A stretch of DNA of 13,795 nt from an uncultured Clostridium sp. Lineage in GTDB: Bacteria > Bacillota > Clostridia > TANB77 > CAG-508. Both the position numbers and the translations under genes were made by a program. The notes below the pieces were generated by a model that saw only the letters and a list, made by a program, of their open reading frames with translations, searched no databases and was not told where the DNA came from. The stretch spans positions 1 through 13,795 of the forward strand of contig CAMSQT010000010.1 in NCBI GenBank assembly GCA_947062645.1, given 5' to 3'. Every line of letters begins with the position of its first letter. Position 1 is the stretch's first letter. Below, piece by piece: positions 7,312 to 13,733 of the stretch.

Positions 7312-8981
7312 ATGAAAAACCAAAAAGAAAAACATAAAAAAATAAATGCAAGTCTAAAATTTACAATATTAGCTGTTATTTTAATCGCTATTTTTTGTGT
7401 AGCACTAACCCCTGTAACGTTTCAAAACGATACCTATTATACTATTAAAATAGGAGAACACATTATAAACAATGGACTAGATGGACAAGATCCTTTTTCT
7501 TGGCATCAAGATTTAGCCTATACCTATCCACATTGGGCCTATGATGTAATTACCTATTTAATTTATCATGTGGGAGGTTTTACCGGAATTTATGTAGTAA
7601 CTTGTTTATTAACGATTCTATTAGGTTTATCCATTTATTTTGTAAACAGTAAGCTTACCAAAAACCAAGTCATTTCCTTTCTAGTCACAATAGGAGTCAT
7701 GTATATTATCAAAGGATATATAGCAGCAAGAGCGCAACTAGTAACCTTTATTTTATTTGTTTTAACATTATATTTTATTGAAAAATTTATCGAAACCAAA
7801 AAGAAACGATATGGTGTGGGATTAATTATCATTCCTGTTGTTATTGCTAACTTACATGTGGCAGTATTTCCTTTTTACTTTGTTTTATACTTACCCTATA
7901 TCGCAGAATATTTATTAGCTTTACTAGGAGAAACCATTATCTACAAAAAAGTGGATAGCTTGTTAGTCAAAATAAAAATTAAACAATATAGTAAAAAAGA
8001 AGGAAGCGAAGAAAAGCTAGAAGCCTTAAAGAAAAAACAAAAAGAATTAGCAGAAAAAATTGACAAAATAAAAATAAAAAGAAGCAAGGAATTACAAAAT
8101 CCATATAAAATAAAAATAAACAAAAATCCAAATGTAAAATGGTTAATTCTAATTATGATAATTTGTTTATTAACGGGATTTTTAACTCCACTTGGGACAA
8201 CCCCATATACTTATTTGGCAAAAACCATGCAAGGAAACACCACCCGGAAATATCAATGAGCATTTACCAATGACACTAGCAAATGACAACGATGCTTTAT
8301 GCATGTTAATACTATTTTTAGCCATTTTAATTTTTACGAAAGCAAAGATTCGATTAGCTGACCTTTTTATGCTAGGAGGTTTATGCTATTTAATGATAGA
8401 TTCCAGAAGACAAATTACGATGTTTGCTCTTCTATGTTCGGTTATTTTTAGCCGATTTATCGTACAATTAATGCAAATGTACACCAAACAAGACGATAAA
8501 AAACTATTAAAAAAAGCAACTAGTTGGATACGGAATGATTGTAATAACAATAGCAACAGCTGGACTTAGTTATTATTTTGGAAAAGATAAATTAAAAGAA
8601 ACTTATGTAGACGAAAGCGCTTATCCTGTCCAAGCAGCAGATTTTATTTTAGAAAATATTGATTTACAAACAGCCAAATTTTATAACGAATACAATTACG
8701 GAAGCTATTTGCTATTTAGAGGAATACCAGTATTTATCGACTCAAGAGCTGATTTATATGCACCAGAGTTTAGCGGAAAAGAAGAAGATATCTTTATGGA
8801 TTTTATTGATACCTCTAGCATTGGAAAATTTTATGGTGATATTTTTGAAAAATATGGCATGACCCATGTAATTTGCTATAAAAATTCAAAAGTGAATATG
8901 ATAATAACCAAAACGCAAAAAGAAAAATACCAAGAATTATATAAAGATAACCATTTTGTGATATATGAGATTAAAAGATAA
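7312..8981 (+). CDS. Large multi-pass membrane protein, needs two CGGA recoding events
   Basis: ATG start behind GAGGAG. Reading CGGA at 8245 and 8531 as one residue each gives 555 residues. An N-terminal membrane helix (about 15-35) is followed by an extracytoplasmic segment YTIKIGEHIINNG...DPFSWH, then several hydrophobic helices to about 210, a Lys/Glu-rich coiled cytoplasmic loop (about 215-265) and more helices to about 425. The C-terminal soluble domain carries F-Y-N-E-Y-N-Y-G-S-Y-L-L-F-R-G and PVFIDSRADLY, a block known from uncharacterised membrane proteins related in layout to GT-C glycosyltransferases. Those act on lipid-linked sugars at the outer face of the membrane; the assignment here is weak. 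It ends 29 bases before lspA and probably shares its operon. Both breaks fall in the second half (codons 312 and 407), and the protein is otherwise undamaged. Confidence 0.75.
8245..8248 (+). other. CGGA +1 recoding site 4 (membrane protein codon 312)
   Basis: The in-frame triplets are ACC CGG AAA. Reading CGGA as one unit gives G-N-T-T-G-N-I-N-E-H and continues into further membrane helices. Triplet reading stops at 8257-8259. Confidence 0.82.
8531..8534 (+). other. CGGA +1 recoding site 5 (membrane protein codon 407)
   Basis: In the frame set by site 4 the triplets are ATA CGG AAT. Reading CGGA as one unit gives S-W-I-G-M-I-V-I-T-I-A, a complete membrane helix leading to the conserved C-terminal domain. 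Triplet reading ends at 8569 after an Asn/Ser-rich nonsense tail. Confidence 0.82.
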
Positions 8982-9010
8982 AATCTTAAAATAAGGAAGA
9001 AGGATAACAA

Positions 9011-9538
9011 ATGGAAAAAAAGAAAAAGATAAAAAAACTAACCAAAGAAGTTTGGTGCTTATTAGCAATTATGGCTGTTATTATTGTAATAGATCAAGCG
9101 TTAAAACTTTGGCTTCAAAAGGTAGGAACAATAGCTATTATTCCAGATGTTTTGGAATTTAAAGTAAGCCAAAATACAAGTGCAGCTTATGGAATTGGTT
9201 CGAATTCTAAGTTTATGTATGTGGCTACTAATGTAGTGATTTTAGGTGTGATTTATAAATTTTTGACGACACAAAATGAATTTGTTGATACGAAATTAAA
9301 GGTTTTTTTAAGTTTTATTTTGGCAGGTGGTATTTCAAATGTAGTGGATAAAATGATAAGAGGCTATGTGACCGAATTTATTGATTTTGGGCATCATTTT
9401 CCTGTGTTTAATGTGGCAGATTTTTTTGTTGTAATTGGTTGGGTAGCAATTGCAGCTATTTTTGCAAATTTTACGGTAAAAGAGTGGAGAGACAAAAAAG
9501 AGGAAAAGGACTTAAACGATAACGATAAATCTAAATAA
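9011..9538 (+). CDS. lspA: Lipoprotein signal peptidase (signal peptidase II)
   Basis: 175 residues, ATG behind AAGGAAGAAGG. It removes signal peptides from prolipoproteins after lipid attachment, within the cytoplasmic membrane. Four membrane helices are visible. Family blocks: I-D-Q-A-L-K at 27-32, N-T-S-A-A-Y-G at 55-61 (usually N-x-G-A-A-F/W-G/S), G-G-I-S-N-V-V-D at 106-113, G-Y-V-T-E-F at 118-123 and F-N-V-A-D at 133-137. The second catalytic aspartate is Asp137. The first normally ends the G-x-V-V-D-F block, but here that position is Glu122, an unusual change. The C-terminus is a charged tail. It sits between the membrane protein and rluD, the common lspA-rluD order of Firmicutes. No CGG codon in frame. 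Confidence 0.93.
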   Translation: MEKKKKIKKLTKEVWCLLAIMAVIIVIDQALKLWLQKVGTIAIIPDVLEFKVSQNTSAAYGIGSNSKFMYVATNVVILGVIYKFLTTQNEFVDTKLKVFLSFILAGGISNVVDKMIRGYVTEFIDFGHHFPVFNVADFFVVIGWVAIAAIFANFTVKEWRDKKEEKDLNDNDKSK

Positions 9539-9636
9539 TTATTTTCTTTATAAAAATTTATATATTTTTGTATAATAAGTAATTATTTAAATAGAATAGT
9601 AAATTGAGAGTTTGAAGGGAAGGAGTGGATTTTAAT

Positions 9637-10557
9637 TTGGAGACTTTTTTAGTAAAGAAAGAAGAAGTAGGAAATAGAATTGATAGTTATATAAGTCAAA
9701 AAAAAGAAGAACTATCAAGAGTAGCAGTACAAAGATTAATAGAAAATGAAAAACTTTTTGTGAATGGAAAAAAGACAAAGCCATCTTACAAAGTGCAAGA
9801 AAACGACCAAATAACAGTAGAAGAGGAAAAGCCAAAAGAAATCCAGTTAAAAGCACAAAACATCCCACTAGAAATTATCTATGAAGATAATGACATGATT
9901 GTAGTAAATAAACCAAAGGGAATGGTCGTACATCCAGCTAATGGAAATCCAGATGGAACCTTAGTAAATGCTATTATGGCAATTTGTAAAGATTCTTTAT
10001 CTGGCATTGGTGGAGAAATTAGACCAGGAATTGTACACAGAATAGACAAAGACACCTCAGGAATTTTAATGATTGCTAAAAACGACAAAGCACATATAAA
10101 TTTAAGCGAGCAAATTAAAAATCATGAAGTAAAAAAGACATACATTGCTTTTGTAAGAGGGATAGTAAAAGAAAACGAAGCAACCATCAAAATGCCAATA
10201 GGAAGAAGCACCAAAGATAGAAAAAAAATGGCTGTTACAAAAAACGGAAAAGAAGCAATAACCCATTTTAAAGTAATAAAAAGATATCCAAAACACAATG
10301 TTACCTTGTTAGAAGTTACAATAGAAACAGGAAGAACCCATCAAATTAGGGTACATCTGTCACAAATTGGCTATCCTATTATAGGAGATACCACTTATTC
10401 GAATGGAAAAAATGAGTGGGGAATTATCGGTCAATGCTTGCATGCAAAAAGCCTACACTTTAGACATCCTAGCACAAAGAAAGAGATGTTTTTAGAGGCA
10501 GAATTGCCAGCCTATTTTAAAAAATTGCTAGAAGAGGGATTGGGGGACGGCTGTTAA
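9637..10557 (+). CDS. rluD: RluA/RluD-family 23S rRNA pseudouridine synthase
   Basis: 306 residues from TTG 9637. An in-frame GTG at 9625 would give 310, but it overlaps the ribosome site AAGGAG (9620-9625), whereas TTG lies 11 bases after it. An S4 RNA-binding domain occupies about 10-70 (GNRIDSYISQKKEELSRVAVQ, then FVNGKKTK). The catalytic domain follows from about 75: NKPKGMVVHPA, then GIVHRIDKDTSG with nucleophilic Asp137, and later TGRTHQIRVHLS and YPIIGD. RluD-type enzymes isomerise uridines in helix 69 of 23S rRNA during ribosome assembly. Which uridines this one modifies cannot be told, since the paralogues RluA, RluC and RluD share these motifs. It follows lspA after about 98 bases containing a TATAAT at 9571. 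No in-frame CGG, although CGG occurs out of frame at 10245, 10428 and 10548. Confidence 0.9.
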   Translation: METFLVKKEEVGNRIDSYISQKKEELSRVAVQRLIENEKLFVNGKKTKPSYKVQENDQITVEEEKPKEIQLKAQNIPLEIIYEDNDMIVVNKPKGMVVHPANGNPDGTLVNAIMAICKDSLSGIGGEIRPGIVHRIDKDTSGILMIAKNDKAHINLSEQIKNHEVKKTYIAFVRGIVKENEATIKMPIGRSTKDRKKMAVTKNGKEAITHFKVIKRYPKHNVTLLEVTIETGRTHQIRVHLSQIGYPIIGDTTYSNGKNEWGIIGQCLHAKSLHFRHPSTKKEMFLEAELPAYFKKLLEEGLGDGC

Positions 10558-10576
10558 AAAAAAATTAATTTATTTG

Positions 10577-10605
10577 TTGATTTTTAATTAAAAGTATAAT
10601 ATAAT
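10577..10605 (+). promoter_or_regulatory. Promoter of the small-peptide mRNA
   Basis: TTGATT at 10577-10582 and TATAAT at 10600-10605, 17 bases apart. A second TATAAT overlaps at 10595-10600. The start near 10612 gives a 5' leader of about 78 bases. Confidence 0.7.
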
Positions 10606-10689
10606 GCTGATTATAGGAAATGAGAATAAGCAGTATGGGTGCTACCACTTTACATACACAGCTTTTGCTGTGAGATTGGAGGTGGTGCT

Positions 10690-10800
10690 ATGGAAGTAGT
10701 ATTAATTCAGTTAATATGGTTACTATTCTTTGGATTAGTAACAGTCACTATCATAGCAGTTGCCTTAATTATAACTTTGGTTATTGTTTTGAGCAAATAA
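10690..10800 (+). CDS. Hydrophobic 36-residue peptide, candidate type I toxin
   Basis: The ATG follows GGAGG (10678-10682) by 7 bases; the frame runs 36 codons to TAA. After MEVVLIQLIW almost the whole peptide is one long membrane helix with no charged residue until the terminal SK. This shape fits type I toxins or holin-like toxins of Firmicutes, which insert in the membrane. The leader can fold so that GCTACCAC (10641-10648) pairs with GTGGTGC (10682-10688), covering the zone between ribosome site and start. A small hairpin, CACAGC-TTTT-GCTGTG, sits between the pairing partners (10657-10672). A convergent antisense RNA follows directly. No sequence match to a named toxin is claimed. Confidence 0.6.
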   Translation: MEVVLIQLIWLLFFGLVTVTIIAVALIITLVIVLSK

Positions 10801-10837
10801 AAAAGTACCACATACGCTTTTGCCCAAGCTATGTGGT
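10799..10837 (-). terminator. Shared terminator of the convergent RNAs
   Basis: Stem ACCACATA/TATGTGGT (10807-10814, 10830-10837) extended past a bulged C by GCTT/AAGC, with loop TTGCCC. On the - strand a run of six Us follows. On the + strand the tail GTTTATCT is weaker but may end the peptide mRNA. Confidence 0.65.
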
Positions 10838-10886
10838 GTTTATCTAAAATCTTAGGTAGCACACATGTCTGTGGCTCTCATTTTCT
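10799..10886 (-). ncRNA. Candidate antisense (antitoxin) RNA, about 88 nt
   Basis: A perfect TTGACA-17-TATAAT promoter on the - strand starts transcription near 10886. The RNA should stop at the hairpin at 10807-10837, whose minus-strand side is followed by six Us (10804-10799). It converges on the peptide mRNA and is complementary to its 3' end. It could also pair with the mRNA leader through direct repeats: TACCAC (10643, 10806), CATAC (10653, 10811) and GCTTTTGC (10661, 10816). Its terminator loop region, GCAAAAGC, matches the leader hairpin. This layout resembles the Fst/par type I system of enterococcal plasmids, where RNA II silences RNA I; the resemblance is structural, not by sequence. 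Confidence 0.6.
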
Positions 10887-10892
10887 ATTTTT

Positions 10893-10921
10893 ATTATACA
10901 CAGTTTTTTCTCATTTGTCAA
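10893..10921 (-). promoter_or_regulatory. Consensus promoter of the antisense RNA
   Basis: On the minus strand TTGACA (10921-10916) and TATAAT (10898-10893) with a 17-base spacer, a perfect consensus stronger than the facing peptide promoter. That fits an antitoxin RNA made in excess. Confidence 0.75.
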
Positions 10922-10972
10922 ATGAAAATTTTACAATTTAGGCTAAAATATAATTGGCTAAATTTACTGCTA

Positions 10973-11001
10973 TTGACATGTTTTTAAAATTGTACTACAA
11001 T
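10973..11001 (+). promoter_or_regulatory. Promoter of the rsuA/rluB-like gene
   Basis: TTGACA at 10973-10978 and TACAAT at 10996-11001 with a 17-base spacer. The start point near 11008 lies shortly before an AAGGAGG at 11022-11028. Confidence 0.7.
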
Positions 11002-11033
11002 CAATGCAACAAACATATGTCAAGGAGGAAAAC

Positions 11034-11249
11034 ATGCCATCATGGATTATGCACTTAGTTACAGCAAATCAAATAAAACAAGACAATGGAGGAAATGAAT
11101 TTGGAAGAAGAAAGATTACAAAAATATTTAGCAAAGGCAGGAGTTTGTTCAAGAAGGAAAGCAGAAGAGCTGATTTTACAAGGAAAGATAAGAGTAAATG
11201 GAAAAATAGTAACGGAGCTAGGAACGAAAGTAAATCCTTTGAAAGATAA
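11034..11249 (+). other. Short ORF overlapping the pseudouridine synthase start, probable gene remnant or leader peptide
   Basis: An ATG at 11034 has the best ribosome site of the area (AAGGAGG, 5 bases away) and opens MPSWIMHLVTANQIKQ. This looks like the N-terminus of a separate protein and faintly recalls the MPxxxTH openings of zinc-dependent phospholipase C-like proteins. From about 11086 the frame is a shadow of the pseudouridine synthase and becomes Lys/Arg/Ser nonsense, ending at 11249. I infer either the stump of a deleted gene whose promoter now serves the next gene, or an overlapping leader that couples translation. Confidence 0.4.
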
Positions 11250-11811
11250 AGTAGAATATGAAGGAAAAATAGTAGAGGAACAAGAAGAAAAAGTATATAT
11301 TTTACTAAATAAACCAATTGGATATGTAACAACAGCAAGAGACCAGTTTAATAGAGATTCTGTGCTAGATTTGGTTAAGGTAAAAGAAAGGATTGTTCCA
11401 GTAGGAAGGCTTGATATGTATACTTCTGGGGCTTTATTATTAACGAATGATGGCGATTTTGTGTACCGAATAACGCACCCAAAGCATGAAATAGAAAAAA
11501 CATATACGGTAACCATCAAAGGGATGGTTCAAAAAGAAGCGGTGGAGAAGTTACGACAAGGGGTAAAAATAGAGGACTATGTAACAAGCCCTGCTAAGGT
11601 TAAGATTTTAAAAACAGACGAAGAGAAAAATCAGTCTAGATTAGAAATTATTATACACGAAGGGAAGAATAGGCAGGTTAGAAAAATGTGTGAAACAGTT
11701 GGCTATAAGGTGCTAGCACTACATAGAAGCAAAATTGCAGGGATTTCGGTAAAGGATTTGCCACTTGGAAAATGGCGATACTTAAGCAAAGACGAAATGA
11801 AAAAATTGTAA
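11101..11811 (+). CDS. rluB: RsuA/RluB-family pseudouridine synthase
   Basis: 236 residues from TTG 11101, preferred because GGAGG (11088-11092) lies 8 bases before it and family members begin close to 'RLQKYLAKAG'. ATGs at 11086 (241 residues) and 11095 are in frame but badly placed for a ribosome site. S4 domain at about 1-60 (RLQKYLAKAGVCSRRKAEELI, IRVNG). The catalytic domain holds YILLNKPIGYVTTA, then VGRLDMYTSGALLLTNDG with nucleophilic Asp105, and later EGKNRQVRKM and LHRSKIAG. It converts one uridine of rRNA to pseudouridine; RluB acts on 23S and RsuA on 16S rRNA, and the motifs do not decide firmly. Firmicutes usually keep the RluB type. CGG occurs out of frame four times without any break. 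Confidence 0.85.
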   Translation: MEEERLQKYLAKAGVCSRRKAEELILQGKIRVNGKIVTELGTKVNPLKDKVEYEGKIVEEQEEKVYILLNKPIGYVTTARDQFNRDSVLDLVKVKERIVPVGRLDMYTSGALLLTNDGDFVYRITHPKHEIEKTYTVTIKGMVQKEAVEKLRQGVKIEDYVTSPAKVKILKTDEEKNQSRLEIIIHEGKNRQVRKMCETVGYKVLALHRSKIAGISVKDLPLGKWRYLSKDEMKKL

Positions 11812-11829
11812 AATATATCAAAAAAGCTA

Positions 11830-11858
11830 TTTACATTTGAAAAAAATATCTATATAAT
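11830..11858 (+). promoter_or_regulatory. Promoter of the S1-domain gene
   Basis: TTTACA at 11830-11835 and TATAAT at 11853-11858, 17 bases apart, starting about 33 bases before the ATG at 11898. Confidence 0.7.
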
Positions 11859-11897
11859 AACAAATAATAAGAAAGACTAATGAAAAGGTGAAAACAA

Positions 11898-12702
11898 ATG
11901 AACACATTAAAATACAAACCAGAAGGTTGGAACAATGAAATTACAGCATTAAATGAAGGAAACATTACATCCTATATGAAAGAAAAAGAGGTGTTACAAG
12001 GTCTAGTACAAGAATGTGACGAAAACTACAATTTACATATCCAATTTGAAAATGGATTGACTGGAATTATGCCAAGAAAAGAAGTAGAAGCCATTAATAT
12101 AGACGAAAATGGTTTGCCAAAAACCAATTTGTGTACAGGAAAGGTGCATAAGTTTGTTCAATTTAAAATAAAAGAAACAAACAGTGAAAACCAAGTAATT
12201 GTATCCAGAAAAGAGGTTCAAAAAGAAGCATTAGAATGGATAAAAAATGATTTACAAGAAGGAAATCGAGTAACACGGAATTGTAAAAAATATAAAATCT
12301 TATGGAGCATTTATTGAAATTGCAGGTGGCGTAGTAGGGTTAGTGCATATAGAAGATTTATCAATCGCAAGGATTAAATCACCGTATGAAAGACTAAATA
12401 TTGGACAAAAAGTTGAAGTTGTGGTAAAATCTATAGATAGAGAAACAGGAAAAGTCATTTTATCACACAAAGAAACCTTAGGATCTTGGGAAGAAAATGC
12501 AAGTATGTTCACACCAGGAATGAAAACAAAAGGAATTATTCGAGAAACGGAAAAGAATAAAAACGGCATTTTTATTGAACTAAGACCGAATTTAGTAGGA
12601 ATGGCAGAATATGAAGAAGGGTTTCAATATGGACAAGAGGTTGATGTTTATATCAAAAAAATAGATAACCAAAGAAAAAAGGTTAAATTATTAATTGTTT
12701 AA
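11898..12702 (+). CDS. RNA-binding protein with three S1 domains, needs one CGGA recoding event
   Basis: ATG behind AAAAGGTG; 267 residues when CGGA at 12276 is read as one. S1 domain 1 at about 27-95 (LQGLVQECDEN...GLTGIMPRKEV), domain 2 at about 120-187 (NRVT-G-IVKNIKSYGAFIEIAGGVVGLVHIEDLS), domain 3 at about 198-266 (TKGIIRETEKNKNGIFIEL...GMAEY). It resembles a shortened ribosomal protein S1 of Clostridia that binds mRNA at the ribosome. The recoded residue is the near-invariant glycine of the first S1 strand in domain 2 ('V-x-G-x-V-x-x-I-x-x-Y-G-A-F'), so the frame predicts the conserved residue. Triplet reading ends at 12317 and loses domains 2 and 3. The next gene follows after 55 bases with its own ribosome site, so the two are likely co-transcribed. 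Confidence 0.85.
12276..12279 (+). other. CGGA +1 recoding site 6 (S1 protein codon 127)
   Basis: The in-frame triplets are ACA CGG AAT. Reading CGGA as glycine restores the conserved S1 strand V-T-G-I-V-K-N-I-K-S-Y-G-A-F. This site is the best evidence for glycine, not arginine, at the recoded position. Confidence 0.88.
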
Positions 12703-12757
12703 AGTAGATTAAAAAGCTGTTACAGTTAATTTAAGTAATGGCAAAGGAGGGATTAAA

Positions 12758-13694
12758 ATGGTTGAAGATAACCAAATTAAAGCACAAGTATCACCATTTG
12801 CAATTAGAGAAGGTGAAATTAAAACATTTGATGGAAAAGACGGGTATGTGTCTATGAATCAAATTGTACATAAAATCGATATAGGACATATTAATGAAAT
12901 TCATTTTGCGATATTAGATTTAGTAAATGAATTTGAATTTATTACTTCAAGACAACTATATCAAATGCTAGAAATAAAAGGAATTGACCCAAAATCACAA
13001 GACAAACTAAACAACAAATTAGATCAATTAGTAAAATCAAAAATCTTGACTAGATATTACTTTACTTCTGACGAGGGAAAAGGAATTTATAGAATTTATT
13101 GTTTGGAAAAAATGGGAAAATATCTATTAAATTCAAAAGAAATTGACTGTAAATGGCAACCATCTGACAATACCAAACCAGTTCCAATGATAAAGAAAAG
13201 ATTAGCAGGAAACCAAACATTAATTGCCTATTTAAGAAAGGTTAAAGCTTTTGACAGCTATGTCGTAAAACCAGCAATTACCGCCAAAATTGCCGGGAAA
13301 ATATTTAAAGCAACAGGTGGAAGTGTTAAGCTAACCAAAAACAGCAAATCCATTCAATTTGTCTTTGAAGTAATTAGAAGAGAAGATGATTGGCAAAAAA
13401 AAGCAGTAGACAAAATGAGAATGTATAAAGAATTTTATGAAAATTTCATTCCTGGAGATTCACGGATTTAGTGGTTTACCACAACTAATTTTAGTTTGTG
13501 AAGACGAAAAGCACATGGCAGAAACATTTAAAGAAATTGTTACCAATCAAGTGGAAATTCCACAAATCAAATTGTATTTTACAACAGATTTAAGACAAAA
13601 CAAAGAAACACTAGAAGATACTTTAGTTGAGTTTAAATTGGTGGATGGAAAATACAAAATGGAGAATATCGAATTAAAATTATTAGGTATGTAA
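12758..13694 (+). CDS. Winged-helix-like conserved protein, needs one CGGA recoding event
   Basis: ATG behind AAAGGAGG (12742-12749); 311 residues when CGGA at 13463 is read as one. Residues about 45-130 look like a winged helix: HINEIHFAILDLVNEFEFITSRQLYQMLE, a recognition-helix candidate around SQDKLNNKLDQLVKSKILTRYY, and a wing DEGKGIYRIYCLEKMG. The C-terminal half has a nuclease-like or replication-relaxation-like alternation of strands and helices (AGNQTLIAYLR, IQFVFEVIRRED, then after the recoding site G-F-S-G-L-P-Q-L-I-L-V-C-E-D). The plan resembles replication-relaxation (Replic_Relax) proteins; this is a guess from architecture. Without recoding the last quarter, including the strand L-P-Q-L-I-L-V-C, is lost at 13471. 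A strong terminator follows 5 bases after the stop. Confidence 0.75.
13463..13466 (+). other. CGGA +1 recoding site 7 (winged-helix-like protein codon 236)
   Basis: The in-frame triplets are TCA CGG ATT TAG. Reading CGGA as one unit gives P-G-D-S-G-F-S-G-L-P-Q-L and a further 75 residues. Triplet reading stops two codons later. Confidence 0.82.
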
Positions 13695-13699
13695 TTTTA

Positions 13700-13733
13700 T
13701 TGCCAAAAGGGACGGTCCTTTTTGGCAATTTTT
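13700..13733 (+). terminator. Intrinsic terminator closing the S1/winged-helix operon
   Basis: A 13-base stem (13700-13712 with 13716-13728, one G-T pair), a three-base CGG loop, and a T-run at 13729-13733 with more Ts after. The last 60 bases of the window hold no gene; an isolated TATAAT lies at 13765-13770. Confidence 0.85.

Noticed and set aside
7584..7587. Further CGGA recoding sites at 7584, 8699, 8774, 10245, 11213 and 12548
   Set aside because: In these places CGG spans two codons (for example ACC GGA or AAC GGA) and the frame continues unchanged, so they act as controls, not sites.
8192..8569. Separate genes for the second and third parts of the membrane protein
   Set aside because: The starts at 8192 and 8535 have no ribosome site, and the joints fall exactly on CGGA sites. 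The parts make sense only as one protein.
11055..11519. Minus-strand ORF of 154 codons opposite the pseudouridine synthase
   Set aside because: Shadow of a clear RsuA/RluB gene with intact catalytic motifs; its composition (Ser, Phe, Leu) is typical of an antisense frame.
3393..13694. Independent pseudogenes or assembly indels explaining the five broken genes
   Set aside because: All seven breaks have the same four bases in the same frame position, no other indels or internal stops exist in these genes, and about nineteen out-of-frame CGGs are undisturbed. Random damage or a motif-specific base-calling error would not follow the reading frame.
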